The notes: generated from the letters alone by a model not told the origin. 64,000 nucleotides of DNA from Thermoanaerobacteraceae bacterium (GCA_017656305.1 JACDOG010000001.1:124001-188000), one strand, 5' to 3'; positions 37,997 to 47,916 are shown, counted from the first letter of the stretch. A program made the numbers and translations.

Positions 37997-38039
37997 GAAA
38001 CCCGGGTTAGCTGCACCGGGGCAGTCCAACCTGAGTTTC
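37997..38039 (-). terminator. Hairpin between rodZ and rimO
   Basis: GAAACCCGGGTT and AACCTGAGTTTC pair with two mismatches around a 19-base loop. A loose U-rich tail follows on the minus strand, so it is a weak terminator or attenuator. Confidence 0.45.
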
Positions 38040-38054
38040 TTCACTGTCAACCCT

Positions 38055-38870
38055 TTATTCTTCACTGGTAAACACCTTTACCACTCTCTCACCCATACCG
38101 CCAATAATCCCCAAATCTTCACCATTGACAGTTACCCGAACCACTCCGGCATTACCAAAAACCACTTCCATGCGCTTGTCGGCATGAAATTCCTTTACAA
38201 CTGGTCCGGTCAAAAGGCCGCGGTAAATAACCTGGTCGTCAGATTTGACCTCAATCCAGCACTTACCTTCTTCAATTAAGAATTCCACATTGACCCCTTC
38301 AGACACCAACTCTTCCTGTTTTGCCGTGTTTTCTTCTTGAACCTGCTTCTCCTCAACATGCTCCTCCTCAGCGCCGGTAACAGGCGTGCTATCCAGGCCG
38401 GTATCGTTCACCACAGACCCGGGTAGTTCCTGCTCCTGCCCCACATTTTCCTGCTCCGTGGAAACAGTGTCCGGCTGCAGTATGCCGTGATTCACTATCA
38501 TAATCCCTAAAAACGCTAGTATTAAAATGGCAACAAGAGGGACCACAATTTTGCTAATAGGGACGGCCTTTCCTCTGTGAGACCCTGTAGTTTCTGCAGT
38601 TTCTTCAGCCTTTGTTTCCGTCTCCGCCAGCTGTTGAGCCCTGGTCTGTTCCTTATATTCCCTCACAACTACGTCTGCATCCAGGCCCAGAAAACGACAG
38701 TACGTACGCAAAAATCCAATCACGTAAACTTCTCCCGGTATCTCGTCATAATCTTCGTTTTCCAACGCTTGTAAATACTTGATACGAATTTTGGTCGCCT
38801 GTTCCACATCGCGTAAAGTCAGGTCCTTTTTCTTACGAATTCTTGTTAATAATTCTCCTATTTGTCCCAC
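38055..38870 (-). CDS. rodZ: RodZ-like cell-shape protein
   Basis: A 271-residue protein with an N-terminal Xre-type HTH (GELLTRIRKKKDLTLRDVEQATKI), one membrane helix (ISKIVVPLVAILILAFLGIMIV), a long acidic linker and a C-terminal DUF4115 beta domain. RodZ links MreB to the cell-wall machinery. The place upstream of rimO and pgsA matches B. subtilis ymfM. Confidence 0.88.
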   Translation of the reverse strand: MGQIGELLTRIRKKKDLTLRDVEQATKIRIKYLQALENEDYDEIPGEVYVIGFLRTYCRFLGLDADVVVREYKEQTRAQQLAETETKAEETAETTGSHRGKAVPISKIVVPLVAILILAFLGIMIVNHGILQPDTVSTEQENVGQEQELPGSVVNDTGLDSTPVTGAEEEHVEEKQVQEENTAKQEELVSEGVNVEFLIEEGKCWIEVKSDDQVIYRGLLTGPVVKEFHADKRMEVVFGNAGVVRVTVNGEDLGIIGGMGERVVKVFTSEE

Positions 38871-38883
38871 CGGTGAACACCTC

Positions 38884-39906
38884 CTAGAGGGTGCTCAAGT
38901 ATTGTTTTAAAACTTGAGCAGCTTGTTCGGGATTGTGGCCGCTAACGGTAAATTGACATTCTTTTTCAATCTCTTCCAGATTATAAAGCGGATCATAATA
39001 ATTAACTAATAAATATTCCACAACAGCAAAAATATTTCCTGCATTTAACAATTCCTTAAGTTCATCCACCCGCTTTTTACCCAGCCGCTTAGTCAGAAAG
39101 GACAGCGACTTTATTAACTCCTGGGTGTTATCCTCCGTGCCATCTCGATACTCCTTGATAATTCTTTCTACCCGGTGGGAAAAATCATCGTAAACCAGGA
39201 CTTTGATCCCATTCTGCATTGCCCGAAACACATTATCGGGAACATAATTCCGCCCAATGCGTTTACTTTCACCTTCCACCACTACAAAACTGCCCGGTGC
39301 AAACTGTTGAAACTGGGAAAACAAGCAGGTTTCAAATCTTTTTTGCGTGGGTTGTTCACCTAACCCCACATTACCAAAAACCGAACCGCGGTTGTTGGCC
39401 AGTCCTTCCAGGTCTATTGCCGGTTCACCCATTTTAATCAATTCCCGGATTATTTCCGTCTTTCCTGTTCCGGTGAGCCCGTGCAGCACCACCATTTTAT
39501 ACGGTAAATCCTGCTGAAAGTACTCGTAAACATACCGGCGAAATGCTTTATAACCGCCTTGCAACCGGTAGTTGGGTACATTCATTAACTCCAGCACGCG
39601 CCCCATAGCCAAACTTCGCAGTCCCCCGCGCCAGCAGTAAATAACTACCGGTTTGTTCTGACCCAGTTGGCGAATCTGCCCTACCAGCCCGGGTAACTTG
39701 GGAGCAACAAACTCCAAACCCAATTCCTTTGCCTTATCACTCCCATCCTGCGCGTAAGCAGTCCCAACTACATGACGCTCTTTGTCATCTAATAGCGGTA
39801 AATTCACAGCACCAGGCAAATGGTCTTCTTGATACTCTTTTGGTGAACGCAGGTCAACAAAAACAGGATTTAATTTCAACACTTCAGCAACAGTTAAGTC
39901 TTTCAT
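38884..39906 (-). CDS. selU: tRNA 2-selenouridine synthase
   Basis: A 340-residue MnmH/SelU: N-terminal rhodanese domain with active-site Cys in YCWRGGLRS and a P-loop domain GLTGTGKTE with the SelU-specific LANNRGSVFG. It replaces sulfur by selenium in wobble 2-thiouridine, via a geranylated intermediate. It implies selenophosphate in the cell, although selD is not in this window. It lies between ftsK and rodZ, 13 bases from rodZ. Confidence 0.93.
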   Translation of the reverse strand: MKDLTVAEVLKLNPVFVDLRSPKEYQEDHLPGAVNLPLLDDKERHVVGTAYAQDGSDKAKELGLEFVAPKLPGLVGQIRQLGQNKPVVIYCWRGGLRSLAMGRVLELMNVPNYRLQGGYKAFRRYVYEYFQQDLPYKMVVLHGLTGTGKTEIIRELIKMGEPAIDLEGLANNRGSVFGNVGLGEQPTQKRFETCLFSQFQQFAPGSFVVVEGESKRIGRNYVPDNVFRAMQNGIKVLVYDDFSHRVERIIKEYRDGTEDNTQELIKSLSFLTKRLGKKRVDELKELLNAGNIFAVVEYLLVNYYDPLYNLEEIEKECQFTVSGHNPEQAAQVLKQYLSTL

Positions 39907-39944
39907 TTACGGCATCACTTCTTTCAACTACCACTAAACTATAG

Positions 39945-42245
39945 TTATTTCCCATTTTCTTCTTTGTTAAAAGTACGGTAGTATTCGTCAAGAGTCATTA
40001 ACACCGCCCTGGGTTTGCTACCTTCGTAACCGCCGACGATTCCCTTTTCTTCCATGATATCGATCAAGCGGGCGGCCCGTGTATAGCCAATGCGCAGTCT
40101 TCTCTGCAGCATGGAAATAGACGCCTGACCACTTTCAATCAACAGCTTGGCAGCTTCAGGTAACAACTCATCTTCCCATTCTTCCTCTTCCTTGCTAACC
40201 GTCTCGCTGCTAAACAATTCCTTCTGATATTGAGGACTACCCTGCTTTTTAATAAATTCCACCAGCCTGTTAACTTCCTGGTCTGAAACATAAACACCCT
40301 GTATTCTAATAGGTTTGGAAGCACCAACCGGGAAAAACAGCATATCACCGCGTCCCATTAACTTTTCGGCGCCAGCCATATCCAGAATGGTCCGTGAATC
40401 TGTTTGGGAAGACACGGCAAAGGCAATGCGCGACGGAATATTTGCTTTTATTACCCCTGTAATCACGTCCACCGACGGGCGCTGGGTGGCTACAACCAGG
40501 TGGATACCTGCCGCCCTGGCCATTTGTGCCAACCGGCAAATGGCATCCTCAACGTCGGCAGGAGCAACCATCATCAAATCAGCCAACTCGTCAATCAAAA
40601 CCACGATGTACGGTAGAGCCGGTGCCAAATCATCGGGATTCTCTTCGGCTTTAAGCCTGTTGTAACGGTCAATATCCTTGACGCCTGCACCGGCAAACAG
40701 TTCATACCGGTTTTCCATCTCATTAACCATCCACCGCAGGGCAGATGCAGACTGCTTGGCATCAGTAACAACAGGAGCAATCAGGTGGGGAATACCATTA
40801 TAATCCGTCAGTTCCACCATCTTGGGGTCAATCATTAAAAACTTTAATTCATTGGGTTTACACTTAAAGAGGAGGCTGCTTATCAGGGAATTCATACATA
40901 CACTCTTACCTGAACCAGTAGCACCTGCTATAAGCAGGTGGGGCATACGGCTCAAGTCGGCAACAACGGGTTCTCCGGCAATATTTTTACCCAGGGCAAT
41001 CGTCAGCTTGGAAGTTGACTGCTGAAATTCCGGCGTTTCCAGCACTTCGCGAAAATGAACAGTAGCAATTTCCTTATTTGGCACCTCAATACCTACAGCC
41101 GCCTTACCCGGGATGGGAGCCTCAATGCGAACGTCCGGTGCTGCCAAACTCAGCGCAATATCATCAGCCAAATTTACTATTTTACTTACTTTCACTCCGG
41201 GGGCAGGCTGCATCTCATAGCGTGTAATGGCCGGACCACGGCTTACCTCGGTAACTTTTACTTTAACCCCGAAATTGTCCAAAGTTTCCTCTAAAAGTTT
41301 AATTTTATCCAAAATATCCTTATTCATTCTGGGATTTTTTACACGCATGGAACGCTGCAGCAGGGAAGTTGGAGGCAGGACATACTCTCCCGCATTCTCC
41401 ACAACGTTGGCTGTTTCTGCAGTCCTTTGTGCGGCCTGCCCCACCTCATCCAAGCTTTTACGCGCAGGTAGCTTGATCACAGCTTCTCCCAATTGAGTTT
41501 CCCCATGCTTGCTCTCGTATTCCGGTTCTACTGCGGCGGATTGATGAGCGTGGTCGTAAATAATTGGCTGCTGCAGTTCTTTTTTCTGCTGTTGTCTATT
41601 CTTTTTCTTGCTCTTGGGGCGAGCTGCTGCCACTTCTTCCTCTTCTTCAATAACGGTAAAAATAAAATTGACCAGTTTTTCTCTCAGGCCTTTGTACAGT
41701 GCAACCACGCTGCTTAAGACTGTTTTAATTATATTTACCAGAGAAGCATTGGTTATTAGCAGCAATGCAATGACACTTGAGGTAATCAATATTACCCTGG
41801 AACCCAGCGGACCAAACAATGCATCCAAAGCAACCGCCACCAGGGCCCCGATGATGCCACCACCTACACCGCTGAGTCCCTGCTTTAACGGTAGCAGAAA
41901 TTCACCTTCAATGACAAAGGGTTCGTGCAAGAAGGCCAACACAGCAAGGTAAATAATGACACTTCCGGTTAGTCTTTGCGGTACTGCATTTATTTGCCTG
42001 TCCTTCATCAATTTCAGCCCAAAAAAACCGACGATAACCGGCACAAAAATCTTTCCCTGGCCACTCAAACCGCTTAGTATCCGTACCAGAAAGCCACCTA
42101 CGGCACCGATGGTTTTGGAGTTCCCCAAGCCTCCAGAGGAAGCTGCATAAAGGCTGACTCCAGACAAAATTGCCAGTCCCACCAGCAAAATACCAAGGAT
42201 TTCATATTTTATTTCTTCCTTAATCTGCGAAAAAAGCTTCGGCAT
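39945..42245 (-). CDS. DNA translocase FtsK/SpoIIIE
   Basis: About 766 residues. Four N-terminal membrane helices (~residues 15-175), an acidic and Lys-rich linker (~200-300), the alpha/beta motor with Walker A GATGSGKS (near 444-451 from the first possible Met) and Walker B IVVLIDELADLMM, and a C-terminal winged-helix gamma domain (LLPEAAKLLIESGQASISMLQRR). It pumps chromosomal DNA at septation or into the prespore. The gene order ylzJ-tepA nearby favours the SpoIIIE role. The ATG at 42245 has better spacing than the ATG at 42254. Confidence 0.94.
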   Translation of the reverse strand: MPKLFSQIKEEIKYEILGILLVGLAILSGVSLYAASSGGLGNSKTIGAVGGFLVRILSGLSGQGKIFVPVIVGFFGLKLMKDRQINAVPQRLTGSVIIYLAVLAFLHEPFVIEGEFLLPLKQGLSGVGGGIIGALVAVALDALFGPLGSRVILITSSVIALLLITNASLVNIIKTVLSSVVALYKGLREKLVNFIFTVIEEEEEVAAARPKSKKKNRQQQKKELQQPIIYDHAHQSAAVEPEYESKHGETQLGEAVIKLPARKSLDEVGQAAQRTAETANVVENAGEYVLPPTSLLQRSMRVKNPRMNKDILDKIKLLEETLDNFGVKVKVTEVSRGPAITRYEMQPAPGVKVSKIVNLADDIALSLAAPDVRIEAPIPGKAAVGIEVPNKEIATVHFREVLETPEFQQSTSKLTIALGKNIAGEPVVADLSRMPHLLIAGATGSGKSVCMNSLISSLLFKCKPNELKFLMIDPKMVELTDYNGIPHLIAPVVTDAKQSASALRWMVNEMENRYELFAGAGVKDIDRYNRLKAEENPDDLAPALPYIVVLIDELADLMMVAPADVEDAICRLAQMARAAGIHLVVATQRPSVDVITGVIKANIPSRIAFAVSSQTDSRTILDMAGAEKLMGRGDMLFFPVGASKPIRIQGVYVSDQEVNRLVEFIKKQGSPQYQKELFSSETVSKEEEEWEDELLPEAAKLLIESGQASISMLQRRLRIGYTRAARLIDIMEEKGIVGGYEGSKPRAVLMTLDEYYRTFNKEENGK

Positions 42246-42331
42246 TGTATCCATTCACCTCTAAAACAACAGTTCTCTATTTTCTTCTATTTTCCTTTTG
42301 GCATGAAAAACAACCTCTCCAAAACTATAAA

Positions 42332-42349
42332 GACTGCCGTAAGGCAGTC
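42332..42349 (-). terminator. Terminator of uppP
   Basis: GACTGCC-GTAA-GGCAGTC: a 7-bp stem directly past uppP with a short U-rich tail on the minus strand. Confidence 0.75.
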
Positions 42350-42357
42350 ATCAATTG

Positions 42358-43128
42358 CTAAAAAATTTGTGTTACCAGCACAGTTAAGCCCACTAGCCAG
42401 CAGTAGATGCTAAACACTTTTAAACGACCGGTATTGAGAAGCTTTAGAAGTACCGTAATGGCAAAGTAGCCACTAACTGCCGAAACAACCGTACCTACCG
42501 CGTACGGCACAATGTAAGCATTATCAACACCGGCGGTAACCAGATCGCTCACTTTCAACACGGTCGCCCCAACTATGACCGGTATCACTACCAGGAACGA
42601 ATATCTTGCCGCCGTATCCCTGTCCAGTCCTGTCAGCAGCGCGGCCGATATGGTGCTGCCTGCCCGGGAAATACCCGGTGTAATGGCCAAACTTTGAGCA
42701 AAACCGATTACCAGAGCGTCCATAACCGTCATTGTCCTGCTATCTTTTTTACCACTGGCTAGGTTTTCCGCCACCCACAGGATCAAACCCGTAATCAGAA
42801 GCATGATTGAAACCAGCGTTACCGAGCCAAACCATCTTTCGAAGGCATCTTCAAACAGGACACCAATTACTCCGGCAGGAATGACACCCACAACTATCAA
42901 CCACAAGAAGCGGTCTTGCGGATGACGCAGCAGGTGCAGAATATCTTTGCGGAAATAAACCAGTACGGCCAGCAGTGTCCCGAAATGCAGCAGCACTTCC
43001 AGTGTTACACCCGGAGTATTGATGTTCATAAAATGTTGGAGGATAACCAAATGTCCGGAACTGCTAATTGGTAGAAATTCCGTTATTCCCTGAAGAACAC
43101 CGAGCACCACGGCTTCAATAACAGTCAT
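42358..43128 (-). CDS. uppP: Undecaprenyl-diphosphatase
   Basis: A 256-residue membrane enzyme that recycles undecaprenyl pyrophosphate for cell-wall synthesis (BacA). Motifs: QGITEFLPISSSGHL near the start and AITPGISRAGSTI in the second half. Starts 15 bases after the Na/Pi cotransporter gene. Confidence 0.95.
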   Translation of the reverse strand: MTVIEAVVLGVLQGITEFLPISSSGHLVILQHFMNINTPGVTLEVLLHFGTLLAVLVYFRKDILHLLRHPQDRFLWLIVVGVIPAGVIGVLFEDAFERWFGSVTLVSIMLLITGLILWVAENLASGKKDSRTMTVMDALVIGFAQSLAITPGISRAGSTISAALLTGLDRDTAARYSFLVVIPVIVGATVLKVSDLVTAGVDNAYIVPYAVGTVVSAVSGYFAITVLLKLLNTGRLKVFSIYCWLVGLTVLVTQIF

Positions 43129-43143
43129 TTCGTTCGCTCCCGT

Positions 43144-44745
43144 TTACATATTTCCTAACACTACATTAGCCATATTATGTGAATGGTCACCTACTCTTTC
43201 CAGATTACTGATAATATCCAGGAAAATCACACCGGCAGCAGGGTAACAGCGTCCTTCGTTTAACCTACCCATATGACTGCGGCGCAGCTTTTTTTCCATG
43301 ATATCAATATCCTTTTCCAGCTGCACCACCTTCTGTGCAGCATTCTCATCCTCATTTTTCATGGCTTTAATGGCAGTCACGTAGGTGTTGAGGACAAGTT
43401 CTCCCATTTCACTGAGTTCTTTTATGGCCTTATCGGTAAATGGTATGTTGCTTTCAATGCGGCTACTGGCCATTTGCGCGATATTCTCCGCATGGTCACC
43501 TATTCTCTCAATATCATTAACTGCATGGAGCAGCCCGGTATGCCGGTTGGAAAGCGCCGGATTTAATCCTTTCTGGGAAATATCAGCGAGATACGCAGTA
43601 ATTGCTTCCTCCAAGTTATCGATAATTTTCTCCCGGTCAAACACATCTTTTAACTTTTTCTCATCCTTATTGATAAATCCTTCCATGGCATCTACAACAT
43701 TTTGCTTGGCCAACTCAGCCATGCGAATAATCTCCTTGGTTGCCAGGGACATGGCTATGGCCGGCGTCTTCAGCATTCTCGGATCCAGGTAAATGGCTCC
43801 CGGTTGCTGAGTTTCCACTTCACCCGGCAGGATCCACTGAACTGTTCGCACAAGCAGCCCGGTCAGCGGCAGGAATATCATGGTGTTGATAATATTAAAC
43901 GAAGCATGGGCATTGGCAATCTGCCTGGAAATGTCATCGGGTGATATATATACCACCAGCATCTGAAAATATTTCATGCCTGACAAAAAAATAATGCTAC
44001 CAACAACATTGAATACCACATGAGCCAACGCTGCCCGTTTGGCTGTTAGATTAGTACCAATACTGGCAAGCAACGCCGTAACGCAGGTCCCAATGTTGTC
44101 ACCCAGCAGAACGGGCAGGGCACCGTGTAACGGTATTAAGCCCTGGCTGGCCATGGCAATTAAGATACCGATGGTGGCACTGGAGCTTTGAATGGCCACT
44201 GTCATAATAATACCTACTGCCAAGCCCAGTAATGGATAATCGGAAAAATTGGTCATAAATTCTCTGAATCCCGGGTAATCGCGCAAGGGTGCCACGGCAT
44301 CCTTCATAATATCCATTCCCAGCAGCAAAATACCAAAGCCTAAAAAGACTTGTCCAATATATTTTATGCTGCGTTTTTTGGCAAAAAAATTAAGTGCAAA
44401 GCCGGCAGTAACCATAGGAAAAATAAAATGAGCCAATTTAAAGGAGATTAACTGAGCAGTAATGGTAGTCCCAATGTTAGCCCCCATAATGACGCTTACC
44501 GCCTGTTTTAGCGTCATTAGGCCGGCGTTAACAAAGCCTACAACCATGACCGTTGTAGCACTACTGGATTGAATAATGGCTGTCACCACGGTCCCCACAA
44601 GTACACCCACTACCGGGACGCTGGTCAGGATTTCCAAAATGCGCCGCATTTTATCCCCAGCAGATTTCTGGAGACCTTCCCCCATATTCTGCATGCCATA
44701 AATAAATAATGCCAATCCTCCTAACAGACCAAAAATTAAATCCAA
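43144..44745 (-). CDS. Na+/phosphate cotransporter with PhoU-like tail
   Basis: A 533-residue NptA/PitA-like protein. The two inverted QSSSATT/QSSSATI repeats and two GANIGTT / GDNIGTC motifs define the NaPi-II family, with ~8-10 membrane helices. Residues ~335-530 form a PhoU-like helical domain (GLLHAVNDIERIGDHAENIA; LDIISNLERVGDHSHNMA). It likely imports phosphate with Na+, sensing through the PhoU part. Confidence 0.92.
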   Translation of the reverse strand: MDLIFGLLGGLALFIYGMQNMGEGLQKSAGDKMRRILEILTSVPVVGVLVGTVVTAIIQSSSATTVMVVGFVNAGLMTLKQAVSVIMGANIGTTITAQLISFKLAHFIFPMVTAGFALNFFAKKRSIKYIGQVFLGFGILLLGMDIMKDAVAPLRDYPGFREFMTNFSDYPLLGLAVGIIMTVAIQSSSATIGILIAMASQGLIPLHGALPVLLGDNIGTCVTALLASIGTNLTAKRAALAHVVFNVVGSIIFLSGMKYFQMLVVYISPDDISRQIANAHASFNIINTMIFLPLTGLLVRTVQWILPGEVETQQPGAIYLDPRMLKTPAIAMSLATKEIIRMAELAKQNVVDAMEGFINKDEKKLKDVFDREKIIDNLEEAITAYLADISQKGLNPALSNRHTGLLHAVNDIERIGDHAENIAQMASSRIESNIPFTDKAIKELSEMGELVLNTYVTAIKAMKNEDENAAQKVVQLEKDIDIMEKKLRRSHMGRLNEGRCYPAAGVIFLDIISNLERVGDHSHNMANVVLGNM

Positions 44746-44770
44746 GTCTACCTCTCCCCCAAAAAAAAAT

Positions 44771-44799
44771 TTGTATACAATTTAGCTGCATACATTATA
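44771..44799 (-). promoter_or_regulatory. Promoter and operator-like palindrome of the Na/Pi gene
   Basis: A TATAAT lies at 44799-44794 on the minus strand. Downstream of it is the perfect palindrome TTGTATACAA (44771-44780), the shape of a GntR-type operator, placed where a repressor would block transcription. No such regulator is encoded nearby. Confidence 0.5.
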
Positions 44800-44835
44800 C
44801 CACAAGCATTTTTACATGACTATCCCCAATGTAGA

Positions 44836-44861
44836 AAAGCATCGGATTATACCGATGCTTT
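44836..44861 (-). terminator. Terminator of tepA-ylzJ
   Basis: AAAGCATCGG (44836-44845) and CCGATGCTTT (44852-44861), a perfect 10-bp stem ending in U on the minus strand, right past ylzJ. Confidence 0.85.
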
Positions 44862-44864
44862 AAA

Positions 44865-45065
44865 TTACAGGATATTACCCGGTTGGCATTCTGTATTGAG
44901 GTAATCCTGGGGGTCCGTGCTGATTAAACGGACAATTCTTGCGCGGTTAAAATCTATGGGTTCAACCTCAAGCAGTTGCCTGCCGCGTTGTACGTAACGG
45001 GTAGTGCTTTCGCTTTTCGGAGGAAAAATGGCTTCCAGGGGCATAGGAGTGTACAGTACCACCAT
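44865..45065 (-). CDS. ylzJ: YlzJ-like protein
   Basis: A 66-residue protein starting MVVLYTPMPLEAIFP, the hallmark of YlzJ-like proteins, which sit next to tepA in many spore formers. Role unknown. It begins 1 base after the tepA stop. Confidence 0.85.
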   Translation of the reverse strand: MVVLYTPMPLEAIFPPKSESTTRYVQRGRQLLEVEPIDFNRARIVRLISTDPQDYLNTECQPGNIL

Positions 45066-45066
45066 G

Positions 45067-45855
45067 TTAATGCCTCCGTTTCTTGTTTAGTTCAATTAAT
45101 TCCTTCAATTTATTTACTGCCTGCGACATCCCGCCAATTTCGTCAATCAACCCGTATTTCACCGCGTCAGCGCCAACCACCACCGTACCCACATCTCTGG
45201 CCAGTTCACCTGTTGTAAACATCAGCTGCCGCAGTTTTTCCTCGGAGATATTGGAGTGCCGTGTAATAAAGTTGATAACCCGATCCTGCATTTTATCCAG
45301 GTATTCGTATGTCTGCGGCACACCAATGACCAGACCGGATAATCTCACAGGGTGAATGGTCATGGTAGCCGTTTCCGCAATAAAGGAATAATCTGAAGCT
45401 ACGGCAATGGGCACACCAATACTATGTCCCCCGCCAAGCACCAGGGAGACAATAGGCTTACTCATGCTAACCAGCATTTCCGCAATGGCAAGACCTGCCT
45501 CCACATCACCACCAACCGTATTCAGTATCACTATGACGCCTTCAATGTTGTCATTCTGCTCTATGGCCACCAACTGGGGAATGATATGCTCGTATTTGGT
45601 TGTCTTGTTCTGGGCCGGCATCACCACGTGTCCTTCAACCTGCCCGATTATGGTTACACAGTGGATGTTGCTGGTATTTTCAGGAATATCGGTTGTGCCA
45701 AGTTCCTTGATGTTGCCACTCCTGGCCGTACCTTTCACCTTTCTGGTTCTCCTGTTGGGCGGTGCCTGCGTTGGCGGTTGCGGCATGGTGGACGGTGGGG
45801 TAATAGGCGTCGGGGTTGTCGGTGTCGGCATTCCTGTTAAATTATCATTTGTCAT
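45067..45855 (-). CDS. tepA: ClpP-type translocation-enhancing protease TepA
   Basis: A 262-residue ClpP-fold protein. A Pro/Thr-rich N-terminal tail of ~35 residues precedes the ClpP domain with [19 protein letters not shown], the nucleophile region GGGHSIGVP and the His in MTIHPVR. In B. subtilis TepA influences protein export and germination. The ATG at 45855 (MTNDN) is chosen because GGAGTG is well spaced. Confidence 0.92.
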   Translation of the reverse strand: MTNDNLTGMPTPTTPTPITPPSTMPQPPTQAPPNRRTRKVKGTARSGNIKELGTTDIPENTSNIHCVTIIGQVEGHVVMPAQNKTTKYEHIIPQLVAIEQNDNIEGVIVILNTVGGDVEAGLAIAEMLVSMSKPIVSLVLGGGHSIGVPIAVASDYSFIAETATMTIHPVRLSGLVIGVPQTYEYLDKMQDRVINFITRHSNISEEKLRQLMFTTGELARDVGTVVVGADAVKYGLIDEIGGMSQAVNKLKELIELNKKRRH

Positions 45856-45964
45856 GTTCAATCACTCCTCTACTAGAATCAGTTCTGTTAACTTAAATCA
45901 TATTTGCAATCATCATCTTAAGTTAACACTACCCTAGAATCCTATTTTAGTATTTAACTTCAGT

Positions 45965-45999
45965 ACAAAAAAAATACACAGCCACTAGGACTGTGTATT
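45965..45999 (-). terminator. Terminator of the RNase J gene
   Basis: AATACACAG (45973-45981) and CTGTGTATT (45991-45999) with a run of eight U on the minus strand. It lies 200 bases past the stop because the repeat at 46033-46177 lies between. Confidence 0.88.
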
Positions 46000-46032
46000 G
46001 CACACCAGCCAGTATGTATTTTTCAAAAAAGA

Positions 46033-46177
46033 CAGGAGTCAGACACCCATGCCCCAATGCGGCATTTATGTGAATTTGATGCCAGGCTAATGGTATCACT
46101 CGTCACCGGAGACCTGCCCGGATTGTTGTAACGTATTTTCAGGATAGAACCTGTCTTGTTCTGAATACTGACTCCTG
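46033..46177. repeat. Small inverted-repeat element
   Basis: CAGGAGTCAG (46033-46042) and its exact complement (46168-46177) bound a 145-bp stretch without a gene. Together with the terminator before it, this accounts for the 340-base gap between tepA and the RNase J gene. Similar GGAGTCAG-type repeats are common in clostridial genomes, so this may be a non-autonomous element. Confidence 0.55.
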
Positions 46178-46198
46178 CCCCTTGAATTCTGCTTTTAC

Positions 46199-47866
46199 TT
46201 ACACTTCCATAATTATGGGCAAAATCATAGGGCGCCGGTGGGTTTTTTCAAACAGAAACTTGCTTAATGTGTCCCGGACGTTGGCTTTAATAACTGACCA
46301 GTCGGAAGTATTTCTCTCACAGCATTTTTCCAGTTCCCGGGATACCCTTTCTTTTGCTTCCTCCAGCAATTCCTCAGATTCTCGCACATAAACAAACCCA
46401 CGAGAAACAATATCAGGCCCCGCTAAAATAGTCCCTTTATCCTTGTCCAAGGTTACCACCACAATTAAAATACCGTCCTGGGACAATTGCTTGCGGTCCC
46501 GCAGCACAATATTACCCACATCACCGACACCAAGGCCGTCTACCAGCACCCGTCCCGAAGGAACCCTGCCGGCTATCCGGCCGCGATTTTTTGTAAACTC
46601 CAAAATTAGCCCATTTTCAGCAACAAAAATGTTTTGTTTCGGTATGCCTACCTCAGCTGCCAATTTGGCATGTTTGATCAACATCCGGTACTCCCCGTGG
46701 ACCGGTACGAAAAATTTTGGTCGGACAAGGTTAAGCATTAATTTCAGTTCTTCCTGACTGGCATGTCCAGACACGTGGATACCGGATACTGCCTCGTGAA
46801 TTACTTCAGCCCCCTGTTTAAACAGGTGGTCCACTGTGCGGGCAACCATTTTTTCATTACCGGGAATGGGCGTGGCCGAAATGATAACGGTATCGCCTTC
46901 TACAATTTCAATTCCCTTATGCTCGGATTTTGCCATCCGGGTGAGAGCGGACATGGGCTCACCCTGGCTCCCGGTACTGATGATTACCACTCTATTTTTA
47001 GGTAAACGATTGATTTCATCCAGATCCACGAGAGTACCTTCCGGTATATCTAAATATCCCAGTTCCGAAGCAACATTGACCACATTGAGCATGCTTCTAC
47101 CTACAATGGCTACCTTGCGGTTGTAATTATATGCGGTGGTAATTATCTGCTGAATACGGTGAATGTTGGAAGCAAAACTGGCAACAATAATCCTTTCCTT
47201 AGCCATTCGAAAGATTTCATCAAAAGTGTTCCCTACCATGCGTTCGGACATTGTGTACCCGGGCCGTTCAACATTGGTACTGTCGGACATCAGTACCAAC
47301 ACACCTTTTTCCCCTAATTCCGCCAGTTTGGCAAAATCAGTGACATCATTATCAACTGGCGTTTGGTCGAACTTAAAGTCACCGGTATGCACCACCGTAC
47401 CGATGGGTGTATGAATGGCTAGGCCAACGGAATCCGCGATACTGTGACTTACTCTAAAAAACTCAACCCGAAATGGCCCAATAGTCAGTCCATCCCGTGG
47501 TTTCACCCGGTTCAACTTGACACTGCGTTCGGAAATACCACTCTCTTTCAGCTTTTTCTCCAGCAGCCCCAAAGTCAACCGGGTACCCCAAACGGGCACA
47601 TTTAAATCCTTTAAAATAAAAGGTAGGGCCCCAATATGATCTTCATGGCCGTGGGTAAGAATAATACCTTTGACAGCTTTCTTGTTATCAAGTAAATAAG
47701 TGATATCCGGAATTACCACATCAATTCCGAGCATTTCGTCTTCCGGAAAAATCAAACCGGCATCAATTACCAAAATATTGTTACCGTACTTTACGGCCAT
47801 CATATTTTTCCCTATTTCTCCAAGTCCCCCTAAGGGAATCAGCTGTAGTTTACCATCGTCTGCCAT
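46199..47866 (-). CDS. Ribonuclease J
   Basis: A 555-residue metallo-beta-lactamase/beta-CASP RNase: LTHGHEDHIGALP metal motif, HTGDFKFD, SDSTNVERPG, SGHASQEELK and the C-terminal domain. RNase J is a 5'-3' exonuclease and endonuclease in mRNA decay and rRNA maturation. Its place between dapA and tepA matches B. subtilis rnjB. It has its own promoter and a ~270-base structured leader. Confidence 0.95.
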   Translation of the reverse strand: MADDGKLQLIPLGGLGEIGKNMMAVKYGNNILVIDAGLIFPEDEMLGIDVVIPDITYLLDNKKAVKGIILTHGHEDHIGALPFILKDLNVPVWGTRLTLGLLEKKLKESGISERSVKLNRVKPRDGLTIGPFRVEFFRVSHSIADSVGLAIHTPIGTVVHTGDFKFDQTPVDNDVTDFAKLAELGEKGVLVLMSDSTNVERPGYTMSERMVGNTFDEIFRMAKERIIVASFASNIHRIQQIITTAYNYNRKVAIVGRSMLNVVNVASELGYLDIPEGTLVDLDEINRLPKNRVVIISTGSQGEPMSALTRMAKSEHKGIEIVEGDTVIISATPIPGNEKMVARTVDHLFKQGAEVIHEAVSGIHVSGHASQEELKLMLNLVRPKFFVPVHGEYRMLIKHAKLAAEVGIPKQNIFVAENGLILEFTKNRGRIAGRVPSGRVLVDGLGVGDVGNIVLRDRKQLSQDGILIVVVTLDKDKGTILAGPDIVSRGFVYVRESEELLEEAKERVSRELEKCCERNTSDWSVIKANVRDTLSKFLFEKTHRRPMILPIIMEV

Positions 47867-47916
47867 GTATGCACCTCCAATTTCTGCACGTTAAATTACC
47901 TGTCCGACCAAAATAT

